A stretch of DNA of 64,000 nucleotides from Hippopus hippopus (Eukaryota > Mollusca > Bivalvia > Cardiida > Cardiidae), in NCBI GenBank assembly GCA_946811185.2, contig OX328101.1, positions 25,962,122 through 26,026,121 on the forward strand, read 5' to 3'. The notes below the pieces were generated by a model, which had not been told where the DNA came from, did no database searches, and worked only from the letters and a program-made list of their open reading frames with translations. Position 1 is the stretch's first letter; each line of letters begins with the position of its first letter. Below are positions 44,016 through 56,200 of the stretch, in pieces. A program made the translations under genes and the position numbers.

Positions 44016-44469
44016 TTAACTTTTACCTTACAATCCCAAGTTTCAATGATTCAGGGAAAATGTTGGCTTTCGAAAAAAAACATGGTGGGAAAAGGAGACA
44101 TTGCTGTTAACCAGTTGTTTTTCCTTTTCCCAATGTTTTCTACCCTATCAAAGACAGAAATCATTTGAGCCACATTAACCCTTTACCACACAATCCCGAC
44201 TTTTAACGACCCTAAGAAAGAGGCCTTTTGAAAACATTATGGGAAAAGGAGAAAATGCTGGTAACCAGCATTTTCTCCTTTTCCAACAATGTTTTCTACC
44301 CTTCCCAAAGCAAATTTCCATTTTTGAGTCAAAGTAATTTTGACGTCTGCAAATGCTTTCAATTTGGACTAGCCCAGAATTTTGTCATCTGGTAAAGAGT
44401 TAATTGTGTCGTCTGTAAACGCTTTCAATTTGGTCAAGTCCAAAATTTTGTCATTTAGTAAAGGGTTAA
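44016..44469 (+). mobile_element. Family-1 MITE inserted into another copy of itself (inner 44175-44403)
   Basis: The outer copy runs from TTAACTTTTACCTTACAATC to TGAGCCACATTAA. There a complete copy begins (TTAACCCTTTACCACACAAT) and ends GGTAAAGAGTTAA, after which the outer resumes with TTGTGTCGTCTGTAAACGC and ends TTTAGTAAAGGGTTAA. Joining the flanks at one TTAA recreates the intact family sequence ACATTAAT(T)TTGTCGTCTG, so the duplication is exactly TTAA. Confidence 0.93.
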
Positions 44470-45330
44470 AACAAATTGTGTCATACTCGAATGAGCTATC
44501 ATACTTACCATATAATAGAGTTTTTTAGAGTATTATGGAAAAACTTCAAACACAGAAATCAAGTATTGTGATACTCTGTGTGATGAGAGATTAACCTCCA
44601 TTTTTTTTTTTCTCATGAATCCACACATTTTTGGATGTCAACATCTGATATTTCTAATGCTTTTTTTGAAAATGCTACAAATACATTAGAATGACAAGAA
44701 TGTCTTCTCAACAGAGAAATCGTGAACCCTGTCTGTATTATAATTTGGTATTTCACATGTTGTACACACATGATAACCAGTCTCACATGCTTTCAAAAGT
44801 GGCTGAGTATTTTTGTTGTATATTTCTCTAAATGAAGCTCTTTGCCTGAAAAATGTGAATACAACATATTTGCTATTCTCAGTTCCACTGGAATTAAACA
44901 GAGCTTCATACTGATAAGAGATTTGACTGGGATTGGATCAGTGGAGCTGAAGTTATCTGCTGTGGGTAGAGTCTCCATTGATGGCATGGAGTTATTCTTG
45001 GACTTGGCATTGCAAAGCTCATGCCTGGTTTTGATGAATGGCAGAAAAAACATGAATGATTGAGCTATTGCCTTGATATAAGTGAAATACTGTTGAAGAG
45101 CCATAGAAAACAAACTCTAGTAATCTATCAGTGATGCTGCCTAATAGACTTACAATTACGTGAACATGCCATTATCTGTATGTGTCTCATTTGAGTATGT
45201 AAGGCCAACTCATAGTAAATTGTAATTTTTATGGTCTGGCATCTTTTGTTTCACAAGCCATGTTCTGCTTACATAATTTATGTAGACAAAGAGTTTTTAT
45301 TCTGGGAGAAAAAATTGATGTTTTTGATGT

Positions 45331-46240
45331 TTTTATACCCTTCACAAACTTTTTTGGGGGGGGGGTATATAGGGTCACCGTGTCGGTCTGTTGGTACCTT
45401 TTTTTCCCGCTCTGTTTTTCAATAACTAATGGACGGATATGAATCAAACTTCACAGAAAGTTTTAATATGAAGCCAAGATGTGCATATAATAATTTGGTC
45501 ATTGTTGAATGATTTTCAAAATTGGTTATGGCTCTTTGATGAATTTTTTTTGTCCTTGCTATTTCTCCATAACTGCATGATTGATTTCAGTCATACTTTA
45601 TAGGAAATTTCAATATAAAGCAGAGACGTGCAAATTATAATTTGGTCTTGGTTGAATAATTTTCCAAAGAGTGTTGGACTTTTGAAGATTTTTTTTGTCC
45701 AAGCTATTTCTCAATAACTACTGGACAGATTTCTATCAAATGTCATAGAAAGTTTCAGTACAAAGTGAAGATATGCATATTCCAATTTGTTTATGGTTTA
45801 ATGATTTTTCCAATGAGATATGGCCCTTTGATGTAGTGTTTTGTTTGAGCTATTTCTGAAAAACTACTGGACAGATTTGAATTAAACTTCAGAGGAAGTT
45901 TTATTAGAAAGCAGAGATGTGCATATTATATTTTGGTTATGGTTGAATGATTTTCCATTGAGTTATGGCCCTTGATTTTTTGTTCACCTTATTTCTCAAT
46001 AACTTCTGGACAGATTTCAATCAATCTTCATTAGAAGTTACCAGATTATGTCCATGGTATTTTAGTTATTTCTGGATTCAATCAAACTTCACAGGAAGCT
46101 TCAATAGTAAACACTGATGTGCTCATTATACTATCATTATGGTTGGTTGATTTTCTACTGAGTTATGGTGCATTGGTGTATTTACTGATTAGTCTTTCTC
46201 CATGGTGTTTCTCAATTTTTACTGGTAGGACTTCGGTCAA
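45331..46240 (+). repeat. Modular repeat beginning TTTATACCCTTCACAAAC
   Basis: After TATACCCTTCACAAACTTTT, a run of G (45355-45364) and TATATAGGGTCACCG come about five tandem modules of 140-150 bp: ATTTCTCAATAACTACTGGA, CAGATTT(C/G)AATCAAACTTCA, AAGCAGAGATGTGCATATTA, GAGTTATGGCCCTTTGAT. They resemble in layout, not in sequence, the elements at 4608 and 20310. No coding frame spans them. Confidence 0.75.
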
Positions 46241-46309
46241 ATTTTAAACAGGGAACACAGATTTGCTCACTGTACTGTCTTACTGGTAAAGTGAGTATCT
46301 TTTTAAAAG

Positions 46310-46706
46310 TGTTAAAGATGACTGTCTTGTAGCAAAGCAGCCGGAAAAATACTGCGCAATGTACATGAAACAGAAACTCCAGGAAAGTAGGGATAGGTGC
46401 ACTGGCTGTCTGTATATAACTGCAATATTTTGGAAATGGCGCCATTCAGTCAGTCCTCTGGGTTATTGAAAGACAGGATTGTGTGGTAAAGGATGTAGTG
46501 AGCTGTCATCATGATATGGCCTTAATAATGGTGAAAGTAGAAACTCAAGGAAAGTAAGGATAGGTGCACTGGCTGTCTTTATATTACTGCAATATGTTGA
46601 AAATGGTGCCATTCAGTCAATCATCTGGGTTATTGAAAGACAGGATTGTGTGCTTAAGGATGTAGTGAGCTGTCACCTTTATATGGCCTTATCAATGTTG
46701 AAAGCA
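46310..46706 (+). repeat. SINE tail caught in a tandem duplication
   Basis: GGAAAGTAGGGATAGGTGCA, CTGGCTGTCT and TGGAAATGGCGCCATTCAGT mark the 3' part of the SINE. A unit of about 170 bp (from GAAACTC(C/A)AGGAAAGTA to TATGGCCTTA) is repeated at 46373-46541 and 46542-46706. Confidence 0.75.
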
Positions 46707-46776
46707 TCATAGAATACCATTCAGTCAGATTGATAAATGGTAACCTGCTTAAGGAAAATGTACGTGATCACTTGTG

Positions 46777-46831
46777 AACCCTTTACCTCACAATCCTGAG
46801 TTATAAAAGCTTAGAAGAAGCCATCCTCGGA
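46777..46831 (+). repeat. Family-1 MITE left-end fragment
   Basis: GAACCCTTTACCTCACAATC CTGAGTTATAAAAGC only; the stem is absent. Confidence 0.5.
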
Positions 46832-47321
46832 ACCCAGGTTTGAAGCATTACGTTACTCTCCATGCATCACCCCTGGGAAAATTGACTAGCAAATCGTCGT
46901 TTCTTACGAATATTCATATGGTCGGGAAGTACCCTAAAAGCCAATCGAAAGATAGATAACATAATGATACTCTCTTGTAGAGAGGATAATTTCATTTCTT
47001 CCGTTACTAGAAATAACCCAGGAAAAAACCTGAGGTTGTCAACAAATATGGCGGCCGTCGGCGTGCTTGTTTCCTGTGAGATATGCCATTCTGCAATACA
47101 GGGACACTATCGATCTTTGTGTATGATTTTAACTGACAATCTTTTGGTGTTATACCGAAAATCTTTTTTAAACGCTTCTCAATTGTGGTGTGGATGGGCG
47201 CTGCCATATTTAAAGATTTAAAGTATCGCTAAGCTTGATTTTCAACAGATGATGTGATTGGATATCCACAAGTAAAAAATAGAAATGACGGCGTGTTTGT
47301 GATAAAAATAGTTTAAATAGT

Positions 47322-48560
47322 GTTTATTCTAGAGCGGAATAGCAGGGCGCGCTGCCCTTCCCCTTTTTCACGCCGCCCTTGTGCCCCTCGAATGTGTAAA
47401 CACCCACCCTGCTGCCCTTATCATATACATACAAAAACTTGGCTATCTGTTGATCTGGTTTTGGGGAACAAGCAACTGGGCTACATGAGCGAAAAACTCG
47501 CCTTCAGTGTGTCTCGACTTCGCCTCGTCAAGCTTGCACAGTGAAAAAAGTTTGTCTTAAATTTATTCCAACCTGACTATATTCTTGAAATATAGACAAT
47601 CTAAGACTAAGGGTGACACCACTGATCTTTTATCAACTTGGTCAGTTAAACAAGACAGCAGAGTGTAATGATCATTATTTGTCACTAACTCGCCAAATCA
47701 CCCCTTTATCCCTCAAAACCCTGTCTTTTTTTCTACAGGTAAAGCGTATACTAATTTGCTTAAATGACGTCGCACAATCTAATAATTCTCAATACATGAA
47801 TAGTTGTAAAACAAAGCAGAATTAACTCTTCTTACAGCTGGAGATTATCATTACATATATTTTTTGCATAAATTACAATTATGGATGGTACACCAAAGGA
47901 GCAAACAATCTTAAGAATAATCAATGTTTGCTTTCCTAGCATCAGCAACTTTTGAAAGCAAAATCTGCAGTGTTGTGTTCTATTTTTAGCAGTCTATTTT
48001 GAGAATGGTTATGCAGTAATACACTACTCCATCAGTTAGTTTTCCGATGTGTACACATTTTATATAAATTTATAATAGATTACAACTCCGTGAATCTTGT
48101 TATGTGAAACTTGTTAAGTCTTTAATTCTTTTAATTTATGCCAAGTCCTAGTTATGTTTTTGAATCAAAATTGTTGTTGTTTCTTAATACAAGTGGGAAG
48201 AGCTTTTCTTTTTTCATTACTCTGGACATTTTTTGTGATGGATCTGATGAGAAATGCCAGGGTTTAAAGCTAGGTGTGACTGGGGATCATGGGGTTATAA
48301 ATTACAAGGCAATCAAAACCCATATGGTCAGATAATGTTCCTCTGACTCAATGAGAATCCTTTCTTTTTCTTTTCATTAATATGCAATTCATATCCAAAA
48401 TAAGAATTAGAACTTATTTTGAAAAGAGTTAAGGACTATTTTGAAAAGAGTTCAGGACACTTTTTTGCCTTTGTCTGATAGTAGTAGTCATTCAACAAGG
48501 CATTGTTCCTCCTTGCCCCTTATTCGTGCCACCCTGCCCTTTTGCCTCATCTAGAATAAT
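47322..48560. mobile_element. Candidate TIR element with ATTCTAGA ends
   Basis: TTATTCTAGAGCGGAATAGC (47321) and, reversed, TTATTCTAGATGAGGCAAAA (48557) face each other, and both lead into GGGC-rich CTGCCCTT motifs. No clear target duplication and no frame of interest inside. Confidence 0.4.
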
Positions 48561-48699
48561 CACTATTAAATTTTCTCAAAGAAAAACTGAGATCACCAAT
48601 CAAAATGCCCCATGAATAATTCATGAGAATGAGGAAACGCCAGAGAAATAACCCAGGGGCGATTACAGAATGAAGCGAAACTGGGTCACCGAGGATGGG

Positions 48700-48886
48700 A
48701 AGAAGCAGGCCTTTGAAACTATATTGTGGGAAAAGCAAATGCTGGTAACCACATGCTTTTCCTTTCTCACAATGTTATCTACCCTTTCAAGAACAAAAGC
48801 CATAATGTGAGCCAGGCTTTGTTTGTCATCTGCACAAGTTTTGATTTTTGACAAGCCAAAACTTTTGTCATCTGGTAAAGAGTTAA
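48700..48886 (+). mobile_element. TTAA MITE, family 1, left end decayed
   Basis: The stem is shortened (GGGAAAAGCAAATGCTGGTA ACCACATGCTTTTCC) and the right end TCATCTGGTAAAGAGTTAA is intact. Confidence 0.75.
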
Positions 48887-48889
48887 AGA

Positions 48890-51080
48890 CAGAGTTTTAT
48901 GTGCCTAAGTTACTAAATTTGGATTATCATGAGCAATATCTTGTTCCCAGTTGAGGACAGTGGAGACCAAGACTGAAAAAAAAACCATGCAGTTTGATCT
49001 TGTATCACAACTGATTCTAAATTCTTCCTGAAAAGACAGGTCTGTGAATTATAACTATGATTAATTAATATCCATTATTGCATAAAACTGGCGTTTCTTG
49101 GCCATTGTAAGCATGTATTAACAGATAAAAACCGGTCGTTATTGGGAGAAATCTTGGCCAGAATCTCAGTCTAAACGATATCTGAACAAAAATTCACTTG
49201 TGACATATACTTTATACCAGCTATATCCCACTCACTTCTTTAATGTGGTCGGCAATTCCTTCGATTGATAAATCCCCTTGACATTTTTGTGACAGAAATT
49301 CATATCCACTCATTTATCCTAGTTGTAATTAATTGAATCCTGTGCAAATTAATCCCACACTTGTATTAAATATCATTAGTTAATTTACACTGCGAGATTA
49401 AAACAGTGGCATAGGTCTAATGGCCCTTCTTCACTGCTCCTTACAAAAACTTCTTCAGCTATTTCCGGTTTTGACCGGTACAGGTCTGGTACATTTCAAG
49501 TTCGCTTATTTGCATTTCTATGAAAATAGTTTTTGCTTTTGTTGCAAATTATTGCTAAAATACATTTACCTTGTGCAATAATAGCATTAATTCACATTTT
49601 TTCCATCATTAACATTCACAGAGGCCCTCAAAATGGTTCAACACCCTCCTACTTCGCACTCTGTGAATGTTATTGACCCCAAAAACTGTGAATGGTAATG
49701 ACCCCAAAAACGTGAATTAACCCTATATTATATTTATTCCATTGAATGATTTTTCTCTTTATTCAGTACAGTGATCATGCGTTTTGTCTTTCTCATGTTT
49801 TTGTAGCTTCCACATCAATATAGATTTATCAGGTGTTGCACAAGTTAGTCCCCAGTATGATATGAAATGGCTTTCAATAATATGGTGGTCATTCACCCAG
49901 GCTGTTGTATTTGAAATTTAATACTACTACATTACTTTAAAGTTAAACTAATTGCTGTAGAGAACTGTTTGAGGAATTCACATTCACGATTTTTGTCTTC
50001 CTTAAACATTTTACTACCATCAGATTATTGTTTTATCTTTCAGACTATGTTTGGAAAAACTGTGGTGTATGGAAACTTTGGTTGTGACAAGTAAATTCTA
50101 CCTTTTGTCACCATGTTTTCATACTTCTCTATGTAAAAAAGCTTATTTCATGCAGATTATTCATATTATAAAGTTTTCAGCTGCATATTTGTTTCAGGAG
50201 GGAATGAATTAGTTAAGCCAAAATTCTTTGTTGGGACACCAATCAATCATGTTTTATCAAGACAATTTTGATGAGTACATCCAAACAAGAAAAATCCTGC
50301 TAAGATACCCCTCAGAAATTATATTGTTGTGAAATATAGCAGTTTGTGATATTCAAGTATGCTCTTCAGAATGAAGCAGCAAAAGTTGTGATACCGGAGT
50401 ATAATTATCAGAATGAAGAGGCAAAAGTGACGATATGTATATGTGTCTTGTGATAAACTGTTGTCATAATATTTCATACTTTGCCAGTATTTTTTGCAGG
50501 TGTGGAGATGGAAGCACAAATGAAACTGAGTTCTCTATACATGTAGATACACACAAGTCATGTTAATATTTACCTATCGGATGTGACCTAAGGAATTTTG
50601 TTTTTGTCAAGGTTCTAGACCAAGCTTTATTAAGAGAGGGAGAAAGCTGAAAGAGAGTTCTGAATGTTCTGTACAATTTAGGTGAAATTTTATTAAAGTT
50701 ACATCATGGATGCGTATTGCATTAAAAAGATCATAACTTTAAACATGCTGAAAGTTTATCATTATTTTGTTTGATGACTCGAAAGAACTTGTACAGGTTG
50801 AACTTTGCAGTGCATTACTTGACTTATGCATACATGTTTGTTCTGCTTTTAGTTCAAACAAACACATAGATTTTGGGTTCAGTTGTTTACGGTTTAAGGT
50901 TACAAATATTGAAGCTTTCTTAGAACTGGAACATAGAGACAGGCAAAAGTTGCCTAAATTTTTTTCTGCTTGTCATTTTATACCATAAACTTGAAATATA
51001 TGGGAGTAAGAATAATGTTGCTCTTAGAATTTGCTAGAAGCCTAGAATTGTATGTGTATACACACAGTGATACATGGAAG
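48890..51080. other. Intron 7 stretch without recognisable genes
   Basis: I see only a decayed family-2 stem near 48950-49020, and a short partly palindromic stretch at 49590-49725 (AACATTCACAGAG...CTCTGTGAATGTTA) with TGACCCCAAAAAC repeats. Short open frames (50767-50988 and others) show no family features or splice sites. Confidence 0.5.
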
Positions 51081-51084
51081 TGTC

Positions 51085-51560
51085 AGGACTGTGTAGCTCA
51101 GTCATATAAAAGAGCACTGATAATACAGGCTTGAAGTTCAGACTTGTTCATGGTGAAATACTTTCCAGGGGTTTATGATCATGGTTGTTGCAAGATTCAT
51201 TCCACTTTCTTGAAACATTAAGCTTCTTGACTTTTGATACTTTGATAGAGCTTGTGGCTTTGGAAAGGTTTTTTTTTTTCTTAATAAAAGCTGCAAAGAA
51301 ACAGAAATGCAGGAAAAGGTGCTGTGGCTGCAATTACATACCTGACACTGAGCCAAAAACAGAAAATAAAAATACGCTTGTATATGCAATTGGGTTGTGT
51401 TATTTAAATTAAACCTTTTCCACATGACAGAATTTCAGACTCATCCAAGTTCAAAGCATCTGCAGATGACAAAGTTGAAAGTGGTATGAATGAACTGAAT
51501 TTCTTTCTAAATTTAGAAAATATTGCAGTAAAGGGAGAGAATGCTGATTAATAAGTTAAT
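51085..51560 (+). repeat. Diverged SINE followed by a family-1 MITE relic
   Basis: 51085-51372: GACTGTGTAGCTCAGTCAT (A box), then GGTTTATGATCATGGTTGTT and GCAAGATTCATTCC as in the SINE body. 51410-51560: TTAAACCTTTTCCACATGAC, CATCTGCAGATGACAAAG and half a stem from a reversed MITE. Confidence 0.6.
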
Positions 51561-52376
51561 TGGAGATCACAATCTGTGATTGCTCCAAGATCTTAGAGTG
51601 TGAAAATGGTGAACCAGGACTGTGTGCATGACAAAGACACCAGCTGGCTTGAAAAGAATGTTCTCATAATAATATGTTGTACAGTCAGTGATACATAGAT
51701 GAGATATGAACACTGACTCTGTTAATTTGTATAAAACAGGCGTAGAGATTGGCTTTTAGCACATGATAATTCATATGCTAAAACAAAGGGTTGGGTGAGA
51801 GGAAAAATGCATGCATTTTGGCTTTTGATCTGAAAGAAGAAAAATGGATGACTGCATGACTGATTTAAACAATGCCTTAGGAAACTGATGATAGTATAGT
51901 TATTTACAGTGGTATCTCAACAGGCTAATGATAGAGCACTGTGCTCATTTTCATGGGTTGTAGTGAAATACTGGGTTTGTTTTGTTAATGGGCAAATAAT
52001 TATAAAAACTACTCATACTACAACAAAAAATTATCTATGATTTGTTTTATTTGATATTTCTTAACTTTGATTAGAACATGCAGTTGAATTAAAATTATAA
52101 GAATTCTTTGTATGTATTTTTTTTTCAAGAATGAAAAATTTATCAAATATGCTATTTAAACTCTGCTATGTGGTACTTAAAATATAAGCAATTAAACATT
52201 CAAAGATTTCAATAAAATTTTTACTGTCATTGTAATAGATTTTATCTGTTTGAGATCTAAAATTACATATCGAAAACGCAAATCTGAAATTCCATTTCCA
52301 GTGAAGAGACTTTTCACTTATCACATTTTGTGAGCAAGTAGCAGATGTTGAAGATCAAAGATCAGACTGCAGAGTG

Positions 52377-52517
52377 CAGGGTTTTCTATTGACTTTCTGA
52401 TTTGGGGGTCATTTGACCCCCTTCGAATGAAGAAAAGAAGGCACACATGAATTTTTGGGGTCATTTTGAAAATTTGGGGGTCAAAATTCAAAGAAGCAGG
52501 GGGTCATGAAAACACTG
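52377..52517. mobile_element. Short CAGGGTTTTC-ended element (E4)
   Basis: CAGGGTTTTC at the left and CAGTGTTTTC (reversed) at the right, flanked by AGAGTG (52371-52376 and 52518-52523). Inside are GGGGGTCATTTGACCCCC and further GGGGTCA motifs. 141 bp, inserted into a decayed family-2 stem. Confidence 0.7.
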
Positions 52518-53329
52518 AGAGTGTATTGATTTCGTGTAATCTTGACCTATGCCTCCTAATAAGTGATGTCACCTATGGATGGGAAAGGATTAATTTATGT
52601 GTAATTGTTAATGAATACCAAGGGCGTATCTTAATGTTTTATCATACATCTGAATTGATGTGATAAATCACTGTCAGTGTGGCTTTTGGTTAGGCATATT
52701 AACATTTCACATGTAATAAGTTTTTGGAGAAGTAAACTACTTAATGAATTTGTTGATTTTTGCCTGTGTTAGCATTTTCTCATAAAAGGCAACTGTAAAA
52801 ATTTTCATCTTGCTTTCAAATGGATTTAAAGCCACAACATCTTGTGCATCCTCGGGAATGCAACTTTTCAAGAAACAATTTTTTTTTTCTTATTATGTAG
52901 CAAACACTGGAAATTTGGCAAGGTTTGCTGGAACACATCCTGAAATACGAATTTCAGTAGGTTTTACTGTGCTAGTTTTGTGTAATTTCTGTTTATATCA
53001 AGAGAAGGCTCAGTAGATAGAGTGAGACATTGTACTAATGAAAGTGACACAACTAGCAAACTTTCAAAGCAGCAGAGGAAAGTTCAAAGAATATTGCAGA
53101 TTGTAAATCTAAGATCACACTGCATATTCGATGCTGTGTGATTTTGGTCTTTACCTTCTCCAAAATCAGAATTTAGGTCGTGCTAAGTGCTTGCATGGTA
53201 AAAATGCAAGACAATTCTTATTATGACTTTCCATTAATGCATGTTAGACAAAATAATACCATGATTGTGCTACTCTTCTACAAGTACTTCAGACTGAATG
53301 AGACTGATATGGTGAGAATATCTTTGAAA

Positions 53330-53463
53330 GAATTGAAAACTGTGTGTTAAAGTAAAAACAAATAAATGCTGTTCTATAGCTTTTCCTCCTTTCCCTACAA
53401 TGTTTTTTGAAAGTCTTTTTCCTTATGATAAAACAACACATTGATTCATTTGGTGAAGGGTTA
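53330..53463 (-). repeat. Family-1 MITE relic
   Basis: CTTTTCCTCCTTTCCCTACA ATGTTTTTTGAAAG and CATTTGGTGAAGGGTTA remain of a reversed copy. From here to 55391 the intron shows no genes, only simple sequence and a poly-C run. Confidence 0.55.
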
Positions 53464-54639
53464 TGTATATGTAGATTGACATGACATGTTATCATTGGCT
53501 TTTAAGTCTGATTAAACTGACAGAAATGTATGCAAGATGACATAAGGTTCCAAGTGTTGGAAAGCTTGCATGTCAAAACCAATTTTTGTTTAAGCCATTT
53601 GACAATGATTTGACACTGAAATCTGCCCACATTTTCAGTCTGTTAAAATAATGTATTTACAGCATTTTTAACCTTCCTGGTTTTGAGTATCTGACAGCAT
53701 GGATCCAAGATCAGACTAACAACCTAAACGTTTCAACTTCATGCTGTTTCTTTCAGGAATCTGACAACTGCAAAACCTAATTGCAAATTCTACCTGAAGG
53801 TTTTGGATAAGAGCTGTTGGGGTTTTCATCTAACTTGAAATAACTTTTGTCATGTTATTTGTCTCTGCAATATCTAGTTCAGGTTCAAAAATTGAGTCAG
53901 TGTTGGTCAGCAACAAGGACATTTTGGTCAAATGAATTAAAAACTTCGGCAAGATGCCAGAGGCTACTAGCTACTTCAGATCCTTACCTTTTCCTTAGAG
54001 CTTATGATGCTCATTCAAGCTTTTATTTTTCCAACAATTTCCCACAATCAGTCACATTTGATGGGACTCTTATCTTCAATCTTGGACCATAGACTATTAT
54101 GTGTAGGCCTTGTTTTCATTGTTTTGCTATGATTATGAATTTTGCATAATTATTCATTGAAATTACACTAGGAACTTTTACAAGACCTTAGTAGTCCTGA
54201 CATTTGGGTCAAGTGTTTATTGGAATAACACACTACTAGACCATGGTGGTCCTGACATTCGGGTGAAGTGTATCGCTTGGTCAATTAAGATCATATGATG
54301 ATAAAGGGCAAACATTGAATTTTATACTAAAACACAAGCCTGGTGGCCAAACACAATCTTGTCAAGATTATAATGTGATTTTTGCCCCTATTTATAAAAA
54401 GGACAATATTAACTTGCTGTATTTTACATGGAGGATCAACACTAACTTGTGTTTAAAAAGTTCAAAAATGGACATCTTAGATACAAGATTTTAGAGAATC
54501 AGGTGTCTTTTATACATAGCAAGTTTAGTACATCTGCCCTGAAAATAAGTCATTATTCCTGTTAGAATGGAATAATAGTTGTGGTTTAAGATGCCAGTAA
54601 CAGTAATTTGTTCGAGCCTTGGTGTGTTGAAGTGGACAG

Positions 54640-54665
54640 CCCCCCCCCCCCCCCCCACCCCACCC
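54640..54665. repeat. Poly-C tract
   Basis: Seventeen C followed by ACCCCACCC: G-rich on the minus strand and a candidate for length polymorphism. Confidence 0.9.
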
Positions 54666-55391
54666 ATTAGTAGAAAAGGCCAATCAGATGGGTGAAAAAT
54701 TAAGGGAAAGAAAAACATGGATTGCCATTGATTTCTTTCTCTGATTATTTTTCATTTGAAGAAAGTGGGTTGACTGATTCACACATGTGTTTAACTGTCT
54801 GCTTCAATGGTTCAGCGATTTTGTTATTTTATAGATTTATATGACACTAAAGAGAGATCTGCAGGTGTGTAATAAAATGTGTAAGAATTTGATTGTGACT
54901 GGTTATATGGAATTTGAATGTGACGGGATATCTGTGACATAAAAAGTGATAATACATAAAAAATGTTCGATTGGGTTGGGTAGGACATTGCAAAAATCAT
55001 TAGCCTGAGAACCACTGATTGTTGTTGCTTATATTGTATAATTTTTCAGTGCTAACTTTGTAGGTGCAGCAAAAATAATTATGCAGAACAACTAAAACAT
55101 TTTGAGCTGCATTATTAAGATTCTTTCCAAGAATTTAAATGACAGGAGCAATGATTAAAAGGTGTAAACCTCATTCCTAGTATGGAATCACTTTTAAACA
55201 TTATTACTGTCTTGTCTGAAAACCTTTAACTTTTGTTAAGTTGGGTAAAAAAAAACAAGCATCAAAAGTGTTAAAAAAACTTCATAATGCAGCTCACCAG
55301 AAAGTTGAACACACCAGAACAGCTGACATCGTGTTTTTGAAAGAAATTGAGCTTTATAATCATACTATGTTCCATTTCTGCACTTTCACAG

Positions 55392-55601
55392 CAGCGCCAA
55401 GGACCTCAAGGCAACAGATTCCAGGGCCCGCCTGGCCCCGGCAATTTCCCTCCTAATATGGGAAACATGGGTGGTCCCCCAAGTAACCTTTTCCCCAAAA
55501 TGCAAGGTGGTTTAGGTAATAATATGAGTGGAAATGACAGGCGAAGAGAAGGCGGCCCAAGACGAGAGGATTTTGAAAGCAAGCGCATGAGAAGATACTA
55601 A
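55392..55601 (+). CDS. NONO: DBHS gene exon 8: C-terminus
   Basis: Acceptor TTTCACAG|CAGCGC; a second AG three bases on makes this a NAGNAG site. 69 codons rich in Gly, Pro, Asn and Met (GNRFQGPPGPGNFPPNMGNM), then RREGGPRREDFESKRMRRY and TAA at 55599-55601. The basic aromatic end matches the NONO family terminus and supports this as the true last exon. Confidence 0.94.
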   Translation, partial: QRQGPQGNRFQGPPGPGNFPPNMGNMGGPPSNLFPKMQGGLGNNMSGNDRRREGGPRREDFESKRMRRY

Positions 55602-55975
55602 TGATTGGATATATCTGATCTTATTCTTTTTGTTTTTGGTTTGATGGGATTTCCTTTGAATGAAAGAACTGCACGCAAATGTATCATAACAGAACTGAGA
55701 TTCCAAGGATTATAGATCTAAAAGCAAGAGCTTGATCTTCAGAATTAGTTAAATTCATTATCTCTTGAATACAACTCATTTTTGCAGCAGTACAAACCTG
55801 AAAACCTTGTTTCTAGTGAATAAAATTGCTTTATACAAGCAATTTACTCATTTGCCACAATGTTTTCATTCAAAGTCTTGTATTATATAGCAATTAATGT
55901 TTATGTTGGTTATCCAAATACGACAAGTAAATGTTTGTGGTTGTCTGCTAAAAATTTGTTTCAGGCAGAAATGAG

Positions 55976-56200
55976 TTCTTTACCCTACTATCCCGAGATT
56001 AAATGACCCTGGGAAAGAGGCCTTTTGAAAACATTCTTGGAAAAGGAGAAAAGGCTGGTAACCAGCATTTTCTCCTTTTCCCATAGTGTTTTCAACATTT
56101 TCAGAAGCAAATATCAGCATCTGAGGCTCATTTGATTTGTCTTCTGCAACTGCTTTGAATTTGGACAAGTCTAATATTTTGTTATTTGGTAAAGAGTTAA
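55976..56200 (+). mobile_element. TTAA MITE, family 1, in the likely 3' UTR
   Basis: TTCTTTACCCTACTATCCCG to TTTGGTAAAGAGTTAA. The stem pairs with a few mismatches (GAAAACATTCTTGGAAAAGG vs CCTTTTCCCATAGTGTTTTC). Confidence 0.82.

Larger units (their letters stand above)
10947..55601 (+). other. NONO: Gene span: DBHS-family RNA/DNA-binding protein (NONO/PSPC1/SFPQ-like)
   Basis: Eight coding exons join without a frame break into about 627 aa. Order: a charged Gln/Arg/Gly-rich N-terminus (1-120); RRM1 (about 124-193; RNP2 LFVGNI, RNP1 RGFGFIRL); RRM2 (about 199-270); NOPS (YPRPVRVEPLEQ..., PPRF-like PRFAPPGSFEFEFGM); a long charged coiled coil (about 320-420); a Pro/Gly/Met-rich tail; and a C-terminus FESKRMRRY like the FAPNKRRRY of human NONO. 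Such proteins dimerise through RRM2, NOPS and coiled coil, act in the nucleus in transcription, splicing and RNA retention, and form paraspeckles in mammals. Invertebrates usually have one gene (nonA in fly), so the vertebrate paralogue name is only a family label. The first ATG in frame is 10821, but 10947 (AATATGACT) is preferred because the upstream 42 codons lack family features and contain the YY1-like site. Confidence 0.95.

Noticed and set aside
47322..48560. Firm transposon call for the ATTCTAGA-ended segment
   Set aside because: Only short end similarity, no duplication and no second copy. Listed as a candidate only.
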